Shown: positions 49,351 to 56,827 of the stretch, in pieces
Layout: the number at the start of each line of letters is the position of its first letter
Numbering within the stretch: position 1 is the first letter of the stretch
Assembly (NCBI GenBank): GCA_020633495.1
Contig: JACKDR010000010.1
Span: forward strand, 215,667 to 279,666
Direction of reading: 5' to 3'
Origin: Kofleriaceae bacterium
GTDB lineage: Bacteria > Myxococcota_A > Polyangia > Haliangiales > Haliangiaceae
Length of the DNA: 64,000 bases
Position numbers and translations under genes: made by a program
The notes under the pieces: model-generated
The model's database searches: none
Told to the model about the DNA's origin: nothing
What the model saw: only the letters and a program-made list of their open reading frames with translations

Positions 49351-50604
49351 TCACCTCGCGAGTTGCGGGCCCAGGGACGACACGACGTGGCAAAGCAAGA
49401 GTGCGAGGAGATCGGCCTCGACCTCGGTGGCAGGTCCGGCCTGTGGTGGCGCGACGCCGAACTCCATGAGATCGACGCCCAGCACGCGGTTACCGACGAT
49501 CGCGGCCTCGATCAGGCGGAACAGGAGCGCCGGGTCGAGGCCGAGCGGCGCCGGGTATCCGGTCGCCCTCACCGTCGGCGCCGCCAGCACGTCGACGTCG
49601 ATCGTGACGTAGACGTCCTGGTCGCAGGCGAGGCGCCGGATGATCGCGTCGACGCCAGCCGCGGCGATGTCGAGCACCGACAGCTGCGTGACGGCGTCGC
49701 GGCGCACCTGCTGCCAGCCGGCGTCGTTGGCGATGGGGACGCTGTGGTAGGGCGCGCCACCGACCTGGACCACCCGCATCGCGGGATCGAGCGCGAGCAC
49801 GTGCGACACGAAGTTGGCGTGGGTGATCGGCTCGTGGTGACGGGGCCGGCCGCCGATCAGCTCGCCGCGCACCTGCAGGTCCAGGTGTTGATCGAACTGG
49901 ATCAGCGTAAACGGGCGACCACCGCGGCGCTGGTACAGCGCCTTGACCACCGGATACGTCATCGCGTGGTCACCGCCGACCACGACCGGACGCGACGTCG
50001 CGGGCAGCGCGGCGACGATGGCCTCGACCGCGTCGAGCCAGGCGTCGAGGTCGCGGCGGCGCAGGTCGACGTCGCCGAGATCGACCACGGCCGGCCCGTC
50101 GAACGGGCGATGACCCCGGCCGTCGACGAGATCGCGGGGCTGCCCGCGATCGCCGACCAGGCGTCGGCTCGCGCGCCGCAACAGCTCGGGGCCGCTCGCG
50201 GTCCCCGGATACGACGCGCCCTCCGCCGAGCGGACGCCGAGAAAGGCGATCGCCGGGACCCCCGCGAGCTCGTCGCTCGTGGCCCGGGGGACCCCGAAGA
50301 ACGGCGGCGCGTCGACCAGCGCGCGTAGCGAGTCGAGAAACCGCCGCTCGACGCGCTCGCTGTCGGCGTCGCGGGGCACCAGGATGCCTCGACTCGCCAG
50401 CTCGTAGCCGCAGAGCTGCCACAGCAGCCGCTCGCCGGAGGCGCGCGGCTCGTCGAGGTCGACCTCGAGGACCCGGGGCAGCGCGCGCTCGAGCTCGGGG
50501 TCGAGCGCGACGCGCTCGTTGGTGTACAGGTTGACCAGCGCGCGCCGGCCGTCCGCGTCGTCGACGATCCGCGTGAACGACGACATGCGCAGCGTCCGGG
50601 TCAT
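49351..50604 (-). CDS. arginase/ureohydrolase-family enzyme with N-terminal extension (possible peptide arginase)
   Basis: 417 aa. The C-terminal arginase fold keeps all metal ligands: GGDHA (His213), DQHLD (Asp238, His240, Asp242; normally DAHxD) and TIDVDVLAA (Asp336, Asp338; the usual xxDP is replaced by AA). About 110 residues precede it, beginning VDDADGRRALVNLYTNERVALDPEL, which resembles PqqD/RRE-like peptide-recognition segments. Ureohydrolases cleave guanidines to urea; OspR-type peptide arginases convert Arg to ornithine in RiPPs. The extension plus operon context favours that role over free-arginine breakdown. ATG 50604 overlaps the preceding stop (ATGA). Confidence 0.8.
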   Translation of the reverse strand: MTRTLRMSSFTRIVDDADGRRALVNLYTNERVALDPELERALPRVLEVDLDEPRASGERLLWQLCGYELASRGILVPRDADSERVERRFLDSLRALVDAPPFFGVPRATSDELAGVPAIAFLGVRSAEGASYPGTASGPELLRRASRRLVGDRGQPRDLVDGRGHRPFDGPAVVDLGDVDLRRRDLDAWLDAVEAIVAALPATSRPVVVGGDHAMTYPVVKALYQRRGGRPFTLIQFDQHLDLQVRGELIGGRPRHHEPITHANFVSHVLALDPAMRVVQVGGAPYHSVPIANDAGWQQVRRDAVTQLSVLDIAAAGVDAIIRRLACDQDVYVTIDVDVLAAPTVRATGYPAPLGLDPALLFRLIEAAIVGNRVLGVDLMEFGVAPPQAGPATEVEADLLALLLCHVVSSLGPQLAR

Positions 50605-50777
50605 GGCTGCTCCTCGTCGAGGACCAGCCCGCGCAGCAGCGCCGTCGCCAGCGCGGGCGCCACGCCAGGCAGCGCGAGCTCGCCCCGCACGACGTGGCTG
50701 ATGAGGCGGCGGCGCAGGACGTGGTCGCGGAGGACGCGACGCAGATCGACAGGCTCGGGAGAGGTCTCGGACGACAC
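50601..50777 (-). CDS. 58-aa Arg-rich protein, first gene of the sigma-54 operon
   Basis: 58 aa from GTG 50777 (VSSETSPEPVDLRRVLRDHV...), with a strongly basic helix (LRRVLRDHVLRRRLISHVVR) and an Ala/Leu-rich end. Its stop overlaps the arginase-like start as ATGA, good evidence that it is translated. It lies 25 bases after the predicted sigma-54 start site. It may be a recognition partner, regulator, or second precursor for the arginase. No family recognised; longer frames upstream would cross the promoter. Confidence 0.6.
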   Translation of the reverse strand: MSSETSPEPVDLRRVLRDHVLRRRLISHVVRGELALPGVAPALATALLRGLVLDEEQP

Positions 50778-50811
50778 GGATCGGGGCTCGCTCGGGTTGC
50801 GGCCGCGACAT

Positions 50812-50829
50812 GAGCAAGCGATGTGCCGG
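50812..50829 (-). promoter_or_regulatory. sigma-54 (-24/-12) promoter of the peptide operon
   Basis: On the minus strand CGGCAC-N5-TTGCT (50828-50813) gives GG, ten bases, GC, the required -24/-12 spacing. The expected start is near 50802, 25 bases before GTG 50777. A sigma-54 activator gene lies immediately upstream on the same strand. Confidence 0.75.
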
Positions 50830-50901
50830 CGACGATCGCCGGGGCCTTCCACGCGGTGCCGGGCGTTGCCGAGGAAGTCAGGCGGCGCGCCGCCCAGATC
50901 G

Positions 50902-50926
50902 CGACACACGTACCGGCACCGTGTCG
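50902..50926. promoter_or_regulatory. possible enhancer site for the sigma-54 activator
   Basis: CGACAC (50902-50907) and GTGTCG (50921-50926) form an interrupted dyad about 100-124 bases upstream of the predicted sigma-54 start, where activator binding sites usually lie. Short, so weak on its own. Confidence 0.35.
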
Positions 50927-50989
50927 GCGTGGCAGATCGCGGCATCGCGACGACGCGCGCGGCGCCCCGTGCGCGACCGCGCCCCGTGC

Positions 50990-51087
50990 GCGACCGCGAT
51001 CACGACCGCGACCGCGACCGCGATCACGACCGCGATCACGAGCGCGACCGCGACCGCGACCGCGACCGCGACCGCGACCGCGACCGG
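50990..51087. repeat. hexanucleotide (CGCGAC) tandem repeat
   Basis: Roughly 15 copies of CGCGAC with CGATCA variants between the activator gene stop codon and the operon promoter. A simple-sequence tract prone to length variation. Confidence 0.85.
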
Positions 51088-51090
51088 GGC

Positions 51091-52578
51091 TCAGCCTTCG
51101 GCGTGACGATCGCCGCCGGGGTCGCGGAAGCCGTCGGGGTCGATCCCGAAGCGGCGACACCACCGGCGGATCTGGGTCGGCGCCTTGCCCATCGCGCGCG
51201 CGACCGCCGCCACGTTGCCGCGGCTCTCCTTGAGGCGCTCGGACAGCTGCGCTGGCAGCTCCGCAGGGTCGGCGCCGTCGGTGTCGACGTCGCCGGCGGC
51301 CGGGCCAGGCTCGAGGCGCAGGTGCTCGACGCGGATCTCGCTGTCGTCGCGCAGCACGACCGCGGAGTGCAGCGCCTGCTCCAGCTCGCGGACGTTGCGG
51401 GGATAGGGGTGCGCCAGCAGGCTGCTCACCGCGTCACGGCGCAGGCGGATCCGTGCGGCGCTCGCGGGCGCGACCCGGGACAGCAGGTTGGCGACGAGCA
51501 CCCCGAGGTCGTCGAGGCGAGCCCGCAAGGGCGGTAGCTCGGCGGTGAACCCGGCGAGGCGGGCGTAGAGATCCTCGCGGAAGGCGCCGGCCTCGACGCG
51601 CCGGGTCAGGTGCTGGTGGCTGGCGGCCACGATGCGGACGTCGACCCGCATCGCCTCCGAGCTACCGAGGGGGCGGACCTCGCCCTCCTGCAGGACGCGC
51701 AGCAACGCCGCCTGGGCGTCCGGCGGCAGCTCGGCGATCTCGTCGAGGAAGAGCGTGCCACCGTGGGCGCGGCGCACCAGACCGTCGTGCGGATCGTTGG
51801 CGCCGGAGAAGGCGCCGCGCCGGTAGCCGAACAGCTCGCTCTCCAGCAGGCTGCGCGGCAGGGCGCCGCAGTTGACGGCGACGAACGGGCCGGCGCGCCC
51901 CGAGAGCTGGTGGATCGCCTGTGCCAGCAGCTCCTTGCCGGTGCCGGTCTCGCCGCGGATCACCACCGGCAGCCGCGACGCCGCCACCCGCGCCATCTGC
52001 GCGAAGTGCTGTTCCAGCGACGGCATCAGCGTCTGCAGCACCTCGGGTACGGCGCCGACCGACGTCGCGCCGGTCGGCACCGCGTAGCCTGGCGGAACCA
52101 CGCTGTCCCGGAACAACAGAGTCGTGGAGCCCACCTGGAAGATGTCGCCGTCGATCAGCGTCCGCCGCGCGATCCGATCGCCGGCGATCGACGTGCCGTT
52201 GGTCGAGCCCAGGTCCTCGAGCCACCACGCGTGGTGCCCGCGGGCCAGGCGAGCGTGACGCCGCGACATCTGGCGGTCGGGCAGCCGTAGCGTCTGCGAG
52301 GTCCCGTCGGCGCCGCACGCCACGCCACGCTCGCCCCCGCGCTCCAGCGCCAGCTCGTCGAGCTGGTCGAGCGACACCCGGAGCGAGCCGGCCGCGGGAC
52401 GCGCGTGCTCGATCAGCACGATCAGGCGCGCCCAGCGACGCGGACGAGGCGGCGGATCCGCGTCCTCGTCACCGACCTGGGTCGTGACGTCCCAGTCCGC
52501 GACACGGCGGTCGCCCGCATCGGCGACGCCCCGTTCGGGAGGCGCTCCAGCAACCGGCACGCCCCGGTTCTGCCACAC
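51091..52578 (-). CDS. sigma-54-dependent activator with FHA domain
   Basis: 495 aa. FHA domain at about 60-155 (LRLPDRQMSRRHARLARG, LEDLGSTNGTSIAGDRI) binds phosphothreonine, so activity is probably kinase-gated. AAA+ domain at about 170-400 has GETGTGKE (Walker A), GAFSGAND in place of GAFTGA, GGTLFLDEIAEL (Walker B) and the arginine-finger region. A Fis-type helix-turn-helix at the end (SRGNVAAVARAMGKAPTQIRRW) binds enhancers. The adjacent -24/-12 promoter is the likely target. Start GTG 52578; a later start is possible. Confidence 0.9.
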   Translation of the reverse strand: MWQNRGVPVAGAPPERGVADAGDRRVADWDVTTQVGDEDADPPPRPRRWARLIVLIEHARPAAGSLRVSLDQLDELALERGGERGVACGADGTSQTLRLPDRQMSRRHARLARGHHAWWLEDLGSTNGTSIAGDRIARRTLIDGDIFQVGSTTLLFRDSVVPPGYAVPTGATSVGAVPEVLQTLMPSLEQHFAQMARVAASRLPVVIRGETGTGKELLAQAIHQLSGRAGPFVAVNCGALPRSLLESELFGYRRGAFSGANDPHDGLVRRAHGGTLFLDEIAELPPDAQAALLRVLQEGEVRPLGSSEAMRVDVRIVAASHQHLTRRVEAGAFREDLYARLAGFTAELPPLRARLDDLGVLVANLLSRVAPASAARIRLRRDAVSSLLAHPYPRNVRELEQALHSAVVLRDDSEIRVEHLRLEPGPAAGDVDTDGADPAELPAQLSERLKESRGNVAAVARAMGKAPTQIRRWCRRFGIDPDGFRDPGGDRHAEG

Positions 52579-52688
52579 CCACCACGGGAAGGCCCCCGGT
52601 CACGGGCCACCACCTTTGGCATTGTGTGGAAATTCCTCGCGCCCCCGGCGCCCGACGGCGACGCTCCGCGGCATCAGCCATCATCGAT

Positions 52689-52717
52689 TTGACATCCATC
52701 GAATCGGCCAGTATCGT
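52689..52717 (+). promoter_or_regulatory. consensus promoter of ArsR gene, leaderless
   Basis: TTGACA (52689-52694), 17 bases, TATCGT (52712-52717), then seven bases to ATG 52725, which is therefore the expected start of transcription. The best sigma-70 promoter in the window. It gives a leaderless transcript. Confidence 0.75.
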
Positions 52718-52724
52718 CCCCGGC

Positions 52725-53321
52725 ATGTCGCCGCCCAGCCCCGACGACCCCATGCGCGCCCTGGTGACGCTCTTCAAGTGCCTCGCCGACCCGACCCGGC
52801 TGCGGATCATCGCGGCGATGGTCGACCGTGGCCGCTGCGGCCAGGACCTGGCCGCCGAGATCGGCGTCGCGCCGGCGACGATCTCGCACCACCTGCGGGT
52901 CCTGGGCGACGCCGGGCTGCTGGTCGAGGACCGCCAGCCGCCGTACACGTTCTACCAGGTCGACCTCACCCGGCTGCAGGACGCCGTCAAGGCGGTGTCG
53001 ACCCCGGGGCGGGTCCGCGAGCTCGGCACCGCCGCCGCCGTCGACGACAAGACCCGCGGCGTGCTGCGGGCGTTCTTCGACGGCCCGCGGCTGATCTCGA
53101 TCCCCGCCCAGCGCCGCAAGAAGGAGATCGTGCTCGAGGAGCTGCTGCGCCGGCTGCCCCGCCGCCGCGAGTACCGCGAGGCCGACCTCAACAAGTTCAT
53201 CGAGGTCGCCCACGGCGACTTCTGCACCATCCGCCGCGAGTGGATCATGGGCGGCTACATGGAGCGCGAGGACGGCGTCTACCGGCTCGCGGCCCGCGGC
53301 CGCGCCGTCCTCGACACCTGA
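52725..53321 (+). CDS. ArsR-family regulator with DUF2087 domain
   Basis: 198 aa. Helix-turn-helix (LFKCLADPTRLRIIAAM, CGQDLAAEIGVAPATISHHLRVLGDAGLL; about 14-75) of the ArsR type. The C-terminal DUF2087 (about 125-195) has RKKEIVLEELLRRLP, EYREADLNKFIEVAHGDFCTIRREWI and YMEREDGVYRL. No metal-binding cysteine box in the recognition helix, so it probably senses something other than arsenic. The start is set by the leaderless promoter. Confidence 0.88.
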   Translation: MSPPSPDDPMRALVTLFKCLADPTRLRIIAAMVDRGRCGQDLAAEIGVAPATISHHLRVLGDAGLLVEDRQPPYTFYQVDLTRLQDAVKAVSTPGRVRELGTAAAVDDKTRGVLRAFFDGPRLISIPAQRRKKEIVLEELLRRLPRRREYREADLNKFIEVAHGDFCTIRREWIMGGYMEREDGVYRLAARGRAVLDT

Positions 53322-53362
53322 CCACCCCGCTCGCCTCGACTCGCCATCGAAAGGCCCCTGCC

Positions 53363-53743
53363 ATGCTCCACGGATCGTGTCTGTGCGGCGCCGTCCGCTT
53401 CGACGTCGCCGGCGACCTCAAGCCGCCCGACGCCTGCCACTGCACCCAGTGCCGCAAGTCCTCCGGGCACTACTTCTCGTCCACCGACGTCGCGCGCACG
53501 GCGCTCACCGTGCACGGCGCCGAGCACGTCACCTGGTACCGCTCCTCGGAGAAGGTGCAGCGCGGCTTCTGCGCGACCTGCGGCTCGTCGCTGTTCTGGG
53601 ATCCGATCGGCAACGAGCGCATCGGCATCGCCATGGGCGCGTTCGACGGCCCCACCGGCACGCGCCAGTACATCCACATCCACGTCGCCACCAAGGGCGA
53701 CTACTACGACATCGCCGACGGCCTGCCGCAGAACCCGCAATGA
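53363..53743 (+). CDS. GFA (glutathione-dependent formaldehyde-activating) family protein
   Basis: 126 aa. Zinc-site motifs CLCGAVRF (Cys7, Cys9), CHCTQCRKSSG (Cys27, Cys29, Cys32) and CATCGSSLFW (about Cys73, Cys76) are complete. Family members bind zinc and glutathione-like thiols; most have no proven substrate. It lies 41 bases downstream of the ArsR gene, so it may be cotranscribed. Confidence 0.88.
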   Translation: MLHGSCLCGAVRFDVAGDLKPPDACHCTQCRKSSGHYFSSTDVARTALTVHGAEHVTWYRSSEKVQRGFCATCGSSLFWDPIGNERIGIAMGAFDGPTGTRQYIHIHVATKGDYYDIADGLPQNPQ

Positions 53744-53973
53744 GCCGCGGCGGGCGACAGCCCGTCCCACCACGCGGCGACGCTGTCGCCCCAGCCGTGA
53801 CCGGCCGCCGAGCCTCGCTCGTAGGCCTCGCCACCGTGCTCGATGGCGCGACGGAGCCCGCCGCCGAGCCCGCCGCCCTCGCGCATCCCGGTCAGCCCCT
53901 CGCCGACGACCGCACCGGCGCCGCCAGCGACGCCGAGCACGCTGCTCAACAGTTGGTTGCGCTGGGACTCCAT
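53704..53973 (-). CDS. small Gly-rich hypothetical protein
   Basis: 89 aa (MESQRNQLLSSVLGVAGGAG...), with a Gly/Ala helix that could span a membrane and a C-terminal CGFC pair. Its last 40 bases overlap the end of the GFA gene on the other strand. Possibly real (a small secreted or effector-like protein), but support is limited to codon usage and its position next to the convergent gene. Confidence 0.4.
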   Translation of the reverse strand: MESQRNQLLSSVLGVAGGAGAVVGEGLTGMREGGGLGGGLRRAIEHGGEAYERGSAAGHGWGDSVAAWWDGLSPAAAHCGFCGRPSAMS

Positions 53974-54049
53974 CTCGAGCCGACCTTACCACTGACGGCC
54001 ACGGCCGCCGCCGGCCAGATCAGCGCAGGTCCGGCAGACCGCGGCCGCG

Positions 54050-54481
54050 CTACTCGGCGAGATGACCGAACGGCCCCGTGTCGTCCGGCTCGTCGGCCCC
54101 CGCCAGGAACCGCGCGCGCAGGTCGCGGGTCAGCTCCGTCAGCGCGGCCGTGACCTCGGTGACCGTGGCTGCGTCGATGCGCCGCAGCGGCAAGGTCTGA
54201 CCGACGCCGATCGCGCCGCGGTGCTCGAAGAAGTGCCCGATCGGCAAGTCGAAGCCAGCCGTGAGGGCGTCGAACGCTCGCAGCCGCGCGACCGGGCCGA
54301 TCTTGACGCACAACAAGACCCACGGGCCGGCGCCGGCGCCGGGCTCCAGCCGTCGCACCCCGAGCGTGACGTCGGGCGCGACCCGCAGCGTCAGCAGCGC
54401 GCCGCCGTCGTGCTCGGCCAGCCGCTCGTGCGACGCCACCAGCCAGTCCCGCAGCTCGGCCCACGACGCGAACGACTCCAT
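54050..54481 (-). CDS. hypothetical protein, possible CesT/YbjN-like fold
   Basis: 143 aa, no signal peptide. SWAELRDWLVASHERLAEHD, LTLRVAPDVTLGVRRLEPGAG, PWVLLCVKIGPVARLRAFDAL, GHFFEHRGAIGVGQTLPLRRI and a final helix (TEVTAALTELTRDLRARFL). The helix-strands-helix layout matches Tir-chaperone-like proteins and its length fits. No operon partner was recognised except the small Gly-rich protein downstream (76 bases), which could be its client. Confidence 0.6.
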   Translation of the reverse strand: MESFASWAELRDWLVASHERLAEHDGGALLTLRVAPDVTLGVRRLEPGAGAGPWVLLCVKIGPVARLRAFDALTAGFDLPIGHFFEHRGAIGVGQTLPLRRIDAATVTEVTAALTELTRDLRARFLAGADEPDDTGPFGHLAE

Positions 54482-54520
54482 GGCCCCAGGATACCGCGGC
54501 GCCGCCCTGTGGCCGTGACC

Positions 54521-54542
54521 CCCGACCGGGCCCCCGGTCGGG
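54521..54542. terminator. GC-rich palindrome
   Basis: CCCGACCGGG (54521-54530), two bases, and its complement CCCGGTCGGG (54533-54542). No T-run follows on either strand, so it may be an operator or a weak terminator in the intergenic region upstream of 54481. Confidence 0.35.
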
Positions 54543-54730
54543 CTCACGGTGCCATGTCCCTCGTCATCACGGCCGGTCTTGTGAAGCGCAGGACCGGCGA
54601 CCGCGCGACATCACACTCCCACTCACGCCGCCCTCACGCTCCCACTCACGCGCCCGAACCTCACTTCCACGGGTAGCCAACGACCACCAGCGTCGAGAAC
54701 CCCACGGGGTCCCACGATGGCGCCGTCTCG

Positions 54731-54745
54731 TGACAGACTATGTCC
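54731..54745. promoter_or_regulatory. WYL-regulator operator candidate, copy 1
   Basis: TGACAGACTATGTCC, an interrupted dyad (TGACA/TGTCC), overlaps the start codon of the WYL regulator. A near-identical site lies at 56736-56750 upstream of another gene. Confidence 0.5.
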
Positions 54746-55765
54746 GTGGCTGGACGCAAGGCGGGATCGCACACCCAGACCGCGCGCGTGCTGCGCCTGC
54801 TCGACCGACTCACCGGACGTCGCACCGGTGTCCCGCTGCGCGATCTCTCCGACGAGCTCGGCGTCACCGAGCGCCAGCTCCGTCGCGACCTGCTCGCGCT
54901 CGAGGAGGCCGGGCACGACGTCGAGCTCGCGCCTCGCGACGGCCGCGCCACCGCGCGGCTGGTCAGCAGCTCCGGGCGGTCGATGTTCGTGACCCGACGC
55001 GAGCGCTACACCTTGCTCAGCATCCGGCGCGTCTTCGACATCCTGCGCGGCACGCCGTTCTACGAGGACGTCGAGAGCCTCTACGACAAGATCGCCGAGG
55101 GCTTCTCCGCCGCCGAGCGCGCCGAGCTCGGCCACTTCGGCGAGCGGTTCGCGTACGTCCCCGACGGCGGCACCAAGCCGTACACCGGCAAGGAAGAGGT
55201 GCTCGATGCCCTGCAGACCGGCGTCCTCAACCGCCGCCTGATCCGCTACGCCTACCGCGCCGCCACCGGCAAGCCCTCGCGCGGCGTCCTGGCCCCGTTC
55301 GCCATCGTCCTGTACCGCAACGGCCTCTACGCCGTCGGCCAGCGCCTCGGCGCCGACGTCCCGACCCCGCTGCCATCGCCGCTGCCATCGCTGCGCCCGT
55401 TCGTCTACGCCCTCGAGCGCTTCGAAGACGCCGCGGTCCTGCCGCGGCACCGCTTCGAGCTGCCCCCCGACGTCCACCTCGCCGACCTCTTCGAGGGCGC
55501 CTTCGGCATCTTCTTCAACGGCGAGCCGGTCCGGGTCGTGATCGACTTCTCCGCGACCCTCGCCGGCCGCGTCGCCGCGCGCGTCTGGCACCCCACCCAG
55601 CGCCTCACCAGGCGGCGCGGCGGCGGCGTTCGCCTCGAGATGCAGGTCGTCAACACGACCGAGGTCGTGCCGTGGGTGATGTCGTTCGGCCCGCACGCGC
55701 GGGTCGTCGAGCCGGCCGAGCTCGCCGCCCGGATCCGCGCCGAGCACCTGGCCGCCGCCGGGTAG
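54740..55765 (+). CDS. WYL-domain transcriptional regulator
   Basis: 341 aa. N-terminal helix-turn-helix (TQTARVLRLLDRLTG, LRDLSDELGVTERQLRRDLLALEEAGHD) followed by the WYL-type ligand domain (VLNRRLIRYAYRAATGKPSRG, LAPFAIVLYRNGLYAVGQRL) and a C-terminal WCX region (VRVVIDFSATLAGRVAARVW). Such regulators bind nucleic-acid ligands or small molecules. ATG 54740 lies inside a dyad, so repression by itself at the start codon is plausible. The transcript would be nearly leaderless. Confidence 0.85.
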   Translation: MSVAGRKAGSHTQTARVLRLLDRLTGRRTGVPLRDLSDELGVTERQLRRDLLALEEAGHDVELAPRDGRATARLVSSSGRSMFVTRRERYTLLSIRRVFDILRGTPFYEDVESLYDKIAEGFSAAERAELGHFGERFAYVPDGGTKPYTGKEEVLDALQTGVLNRRLIRYAYRAATGKPSRGVLAPFAIVLYRNGLYAVGQRLGADVPTPLPSPLPSLRPFVYALERFEDAAVLPRHRFELPPDVHLADLFEGAFGIFFNGEPVRVVIDFSATLAGRVAARVWHPTQRLTRRRGGGVRLEMQVVNTTEVVPWVMSFGPHARVVEPAELAARIRAEHLAAAG

Positions 55766-55766
55766 C

Positions 55767-56021
55767 TCAGCGACGACCGTCGAGCCGGCCGAGCTGCTGA
55801 CCGAGCTGCGCCTGCATCGCCTGCTGGTGCAGCCGCGCCACGCACTGCTGACACTGCTTCGGGTTGCCGAGCACGATCGCGATCAGCCAGATGCTCAGCC
55901 ACAGGCCGAACGTCATCAGCGTGAGCACCAGGTGCAGCCCGTGGTTGGTCTTGCGCACCTCGTGCGGGGTCACCGCCTGGCACATCGGACAGGCGATCAG
56001 GCGGGTCTCGTAGACGGCCAT
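55767..56021 (-). CDS. small zinc-ribbon-like membrane protein
   Basis: 84 aa. CPMC near the start and CQQC near the end frame one transmembrane segment (LVLTLMTFGLWLSIWLIAIVL, about 31-51). GAGGAGG precedes ATG 56021. Four cysteines could bind zinc. Its stop is adjacent to the WYL gene stop (convergent). Family not recognised. Confidence 0.65.
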   Translation of the reverse strand: MAVYETRLIACPMCQAVTPHEVRKTNHGLHLVLTLMTFGLWLSIWLIAIVLGNPKQCQQCVARLHQQAMQAQLGQQLGRLDGRR

Positions 56022-56034
56022 GGTCGATGCCTCC

Positions 56035-56640
56035 TCAGTCGTAGGTGCCGACGAAGTCGATGCCGGCGTCGACGTGGCTCGACGCGTAGACCGTGTCGGA
56101 CGTCGCGGTCGACCCGAACAGCAGGTTGCCGGCGATGCCCAGGGCCCAGCTGTCACTGACCCACCAGTTGTGCCCGACCGTGAACGACACGCCGAAGCCG
56201 GCGCCCGACGAGCCCAGCTCACCGACCCCGTCGGCGCTCACCGACTGCCACAGGGCCCCCACCGACGTGCGGGTGTAGAACTGCGGCGACCACCAGCGGT
56301 GCACGCCCAGCCCCAGCAGGTACGTGTCGATCCCCAGGCCGGTCGCGCTCGCGCCGTCGACCTGCACGTCGCTGTTGACCAGCGCCGTCGACTCGACGAC
56401 CAGCGCGAGCCGCGGCGTCACGTGACCGCCGAGCACCAGCGTGCCGTGGCCACCGACGCCCGACGCGTCGGAGCCGCTGGCGTCGATGTGCTCGCTGAGG
56501 ATCCCCATCCCGGTCGTGAGCTGCAGCAGGAACCCATCGTGGGTCCGGGCAGCCGGCGGCGGCGGCGGGGCCGCTTCGTCCGCGGCCGCGGGCCGCGCGG
56601 CCCCCACGACCAGCAACGGCAACAGCACAACTCGCTTCAT
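56035..56640 (-). CDS. outer-membrane beta-barrel-like protein
   Basis: 201 aa. Signal MKRVVLLPLLVVGAARPAAADE, a Pro-rich linker, then alternating strands with aromatic girdles (FLLQLTTGMGILSEH, LALVVESTALVNSD, YLLGLGVHRWW, FGVSFTVGHNWWVSDSWALGIAGNLLFG), typical of eight-stranded barrels. The last strand ends DFVGTYD rather than in Phe. AAGGAG precedes ATG 56640. The dyad at 56736-56750 upstream suggests regulation by the WYL protein encoded nearby. Confidence 0.75.
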   Translation of the reverse strand: MKRVVLLPLLVVGAARPAAADEAAPPPPPAARTHDGFLLQLTTGMGILSEHIDASGSDASGVGGHGTLVLGGHVTPRLALVVESTALVNSDVQVDGASATGLGIDTYLLGLGVHRWWSPQFYTRTSVGALWQSVSADGVGELGSSGAGFGVSFTVGHNWWVSDSWALGIAGNLLFGSTATSDTVYASSHVDAGIDFVGTYD

Positions 56641-56735
56641 CGGTCGGCTCCTTCCAGCTCGGGGCGCCGCCCATCGCTCCCCGATCCACCCGGACCCGGT
56701 CGCGGCGCCACGACCTCCACGGTGGCGCAGCCGCG

Positions 56736-56750
56736 TGACGGACTATGTCC
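56736..56750. promoter_or_regulatory. WYL-regulator operator candidate, copy 2
   Basis: TGACGGACTATGTCC differs in one base from the site at 54731-54745 and keeps the dyad. It lies 96 bases upstream of the barrel-protein start codon. Confidence 0.5.
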
Positions 56751-56827
56751 CGGTCATCAGCGGGCCGAGATCTCGCGGTGAGGCCTTGGCCGCTCGGCTC
56801 GCTCCCGGTGCGGCTACAGCACGGCGT

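Noticed and set aside
50990..51087. CRISPR-like array from the repeated CGCGAC tract
   Set aside because: It is a simple hexanucleotide repeat without spacers.
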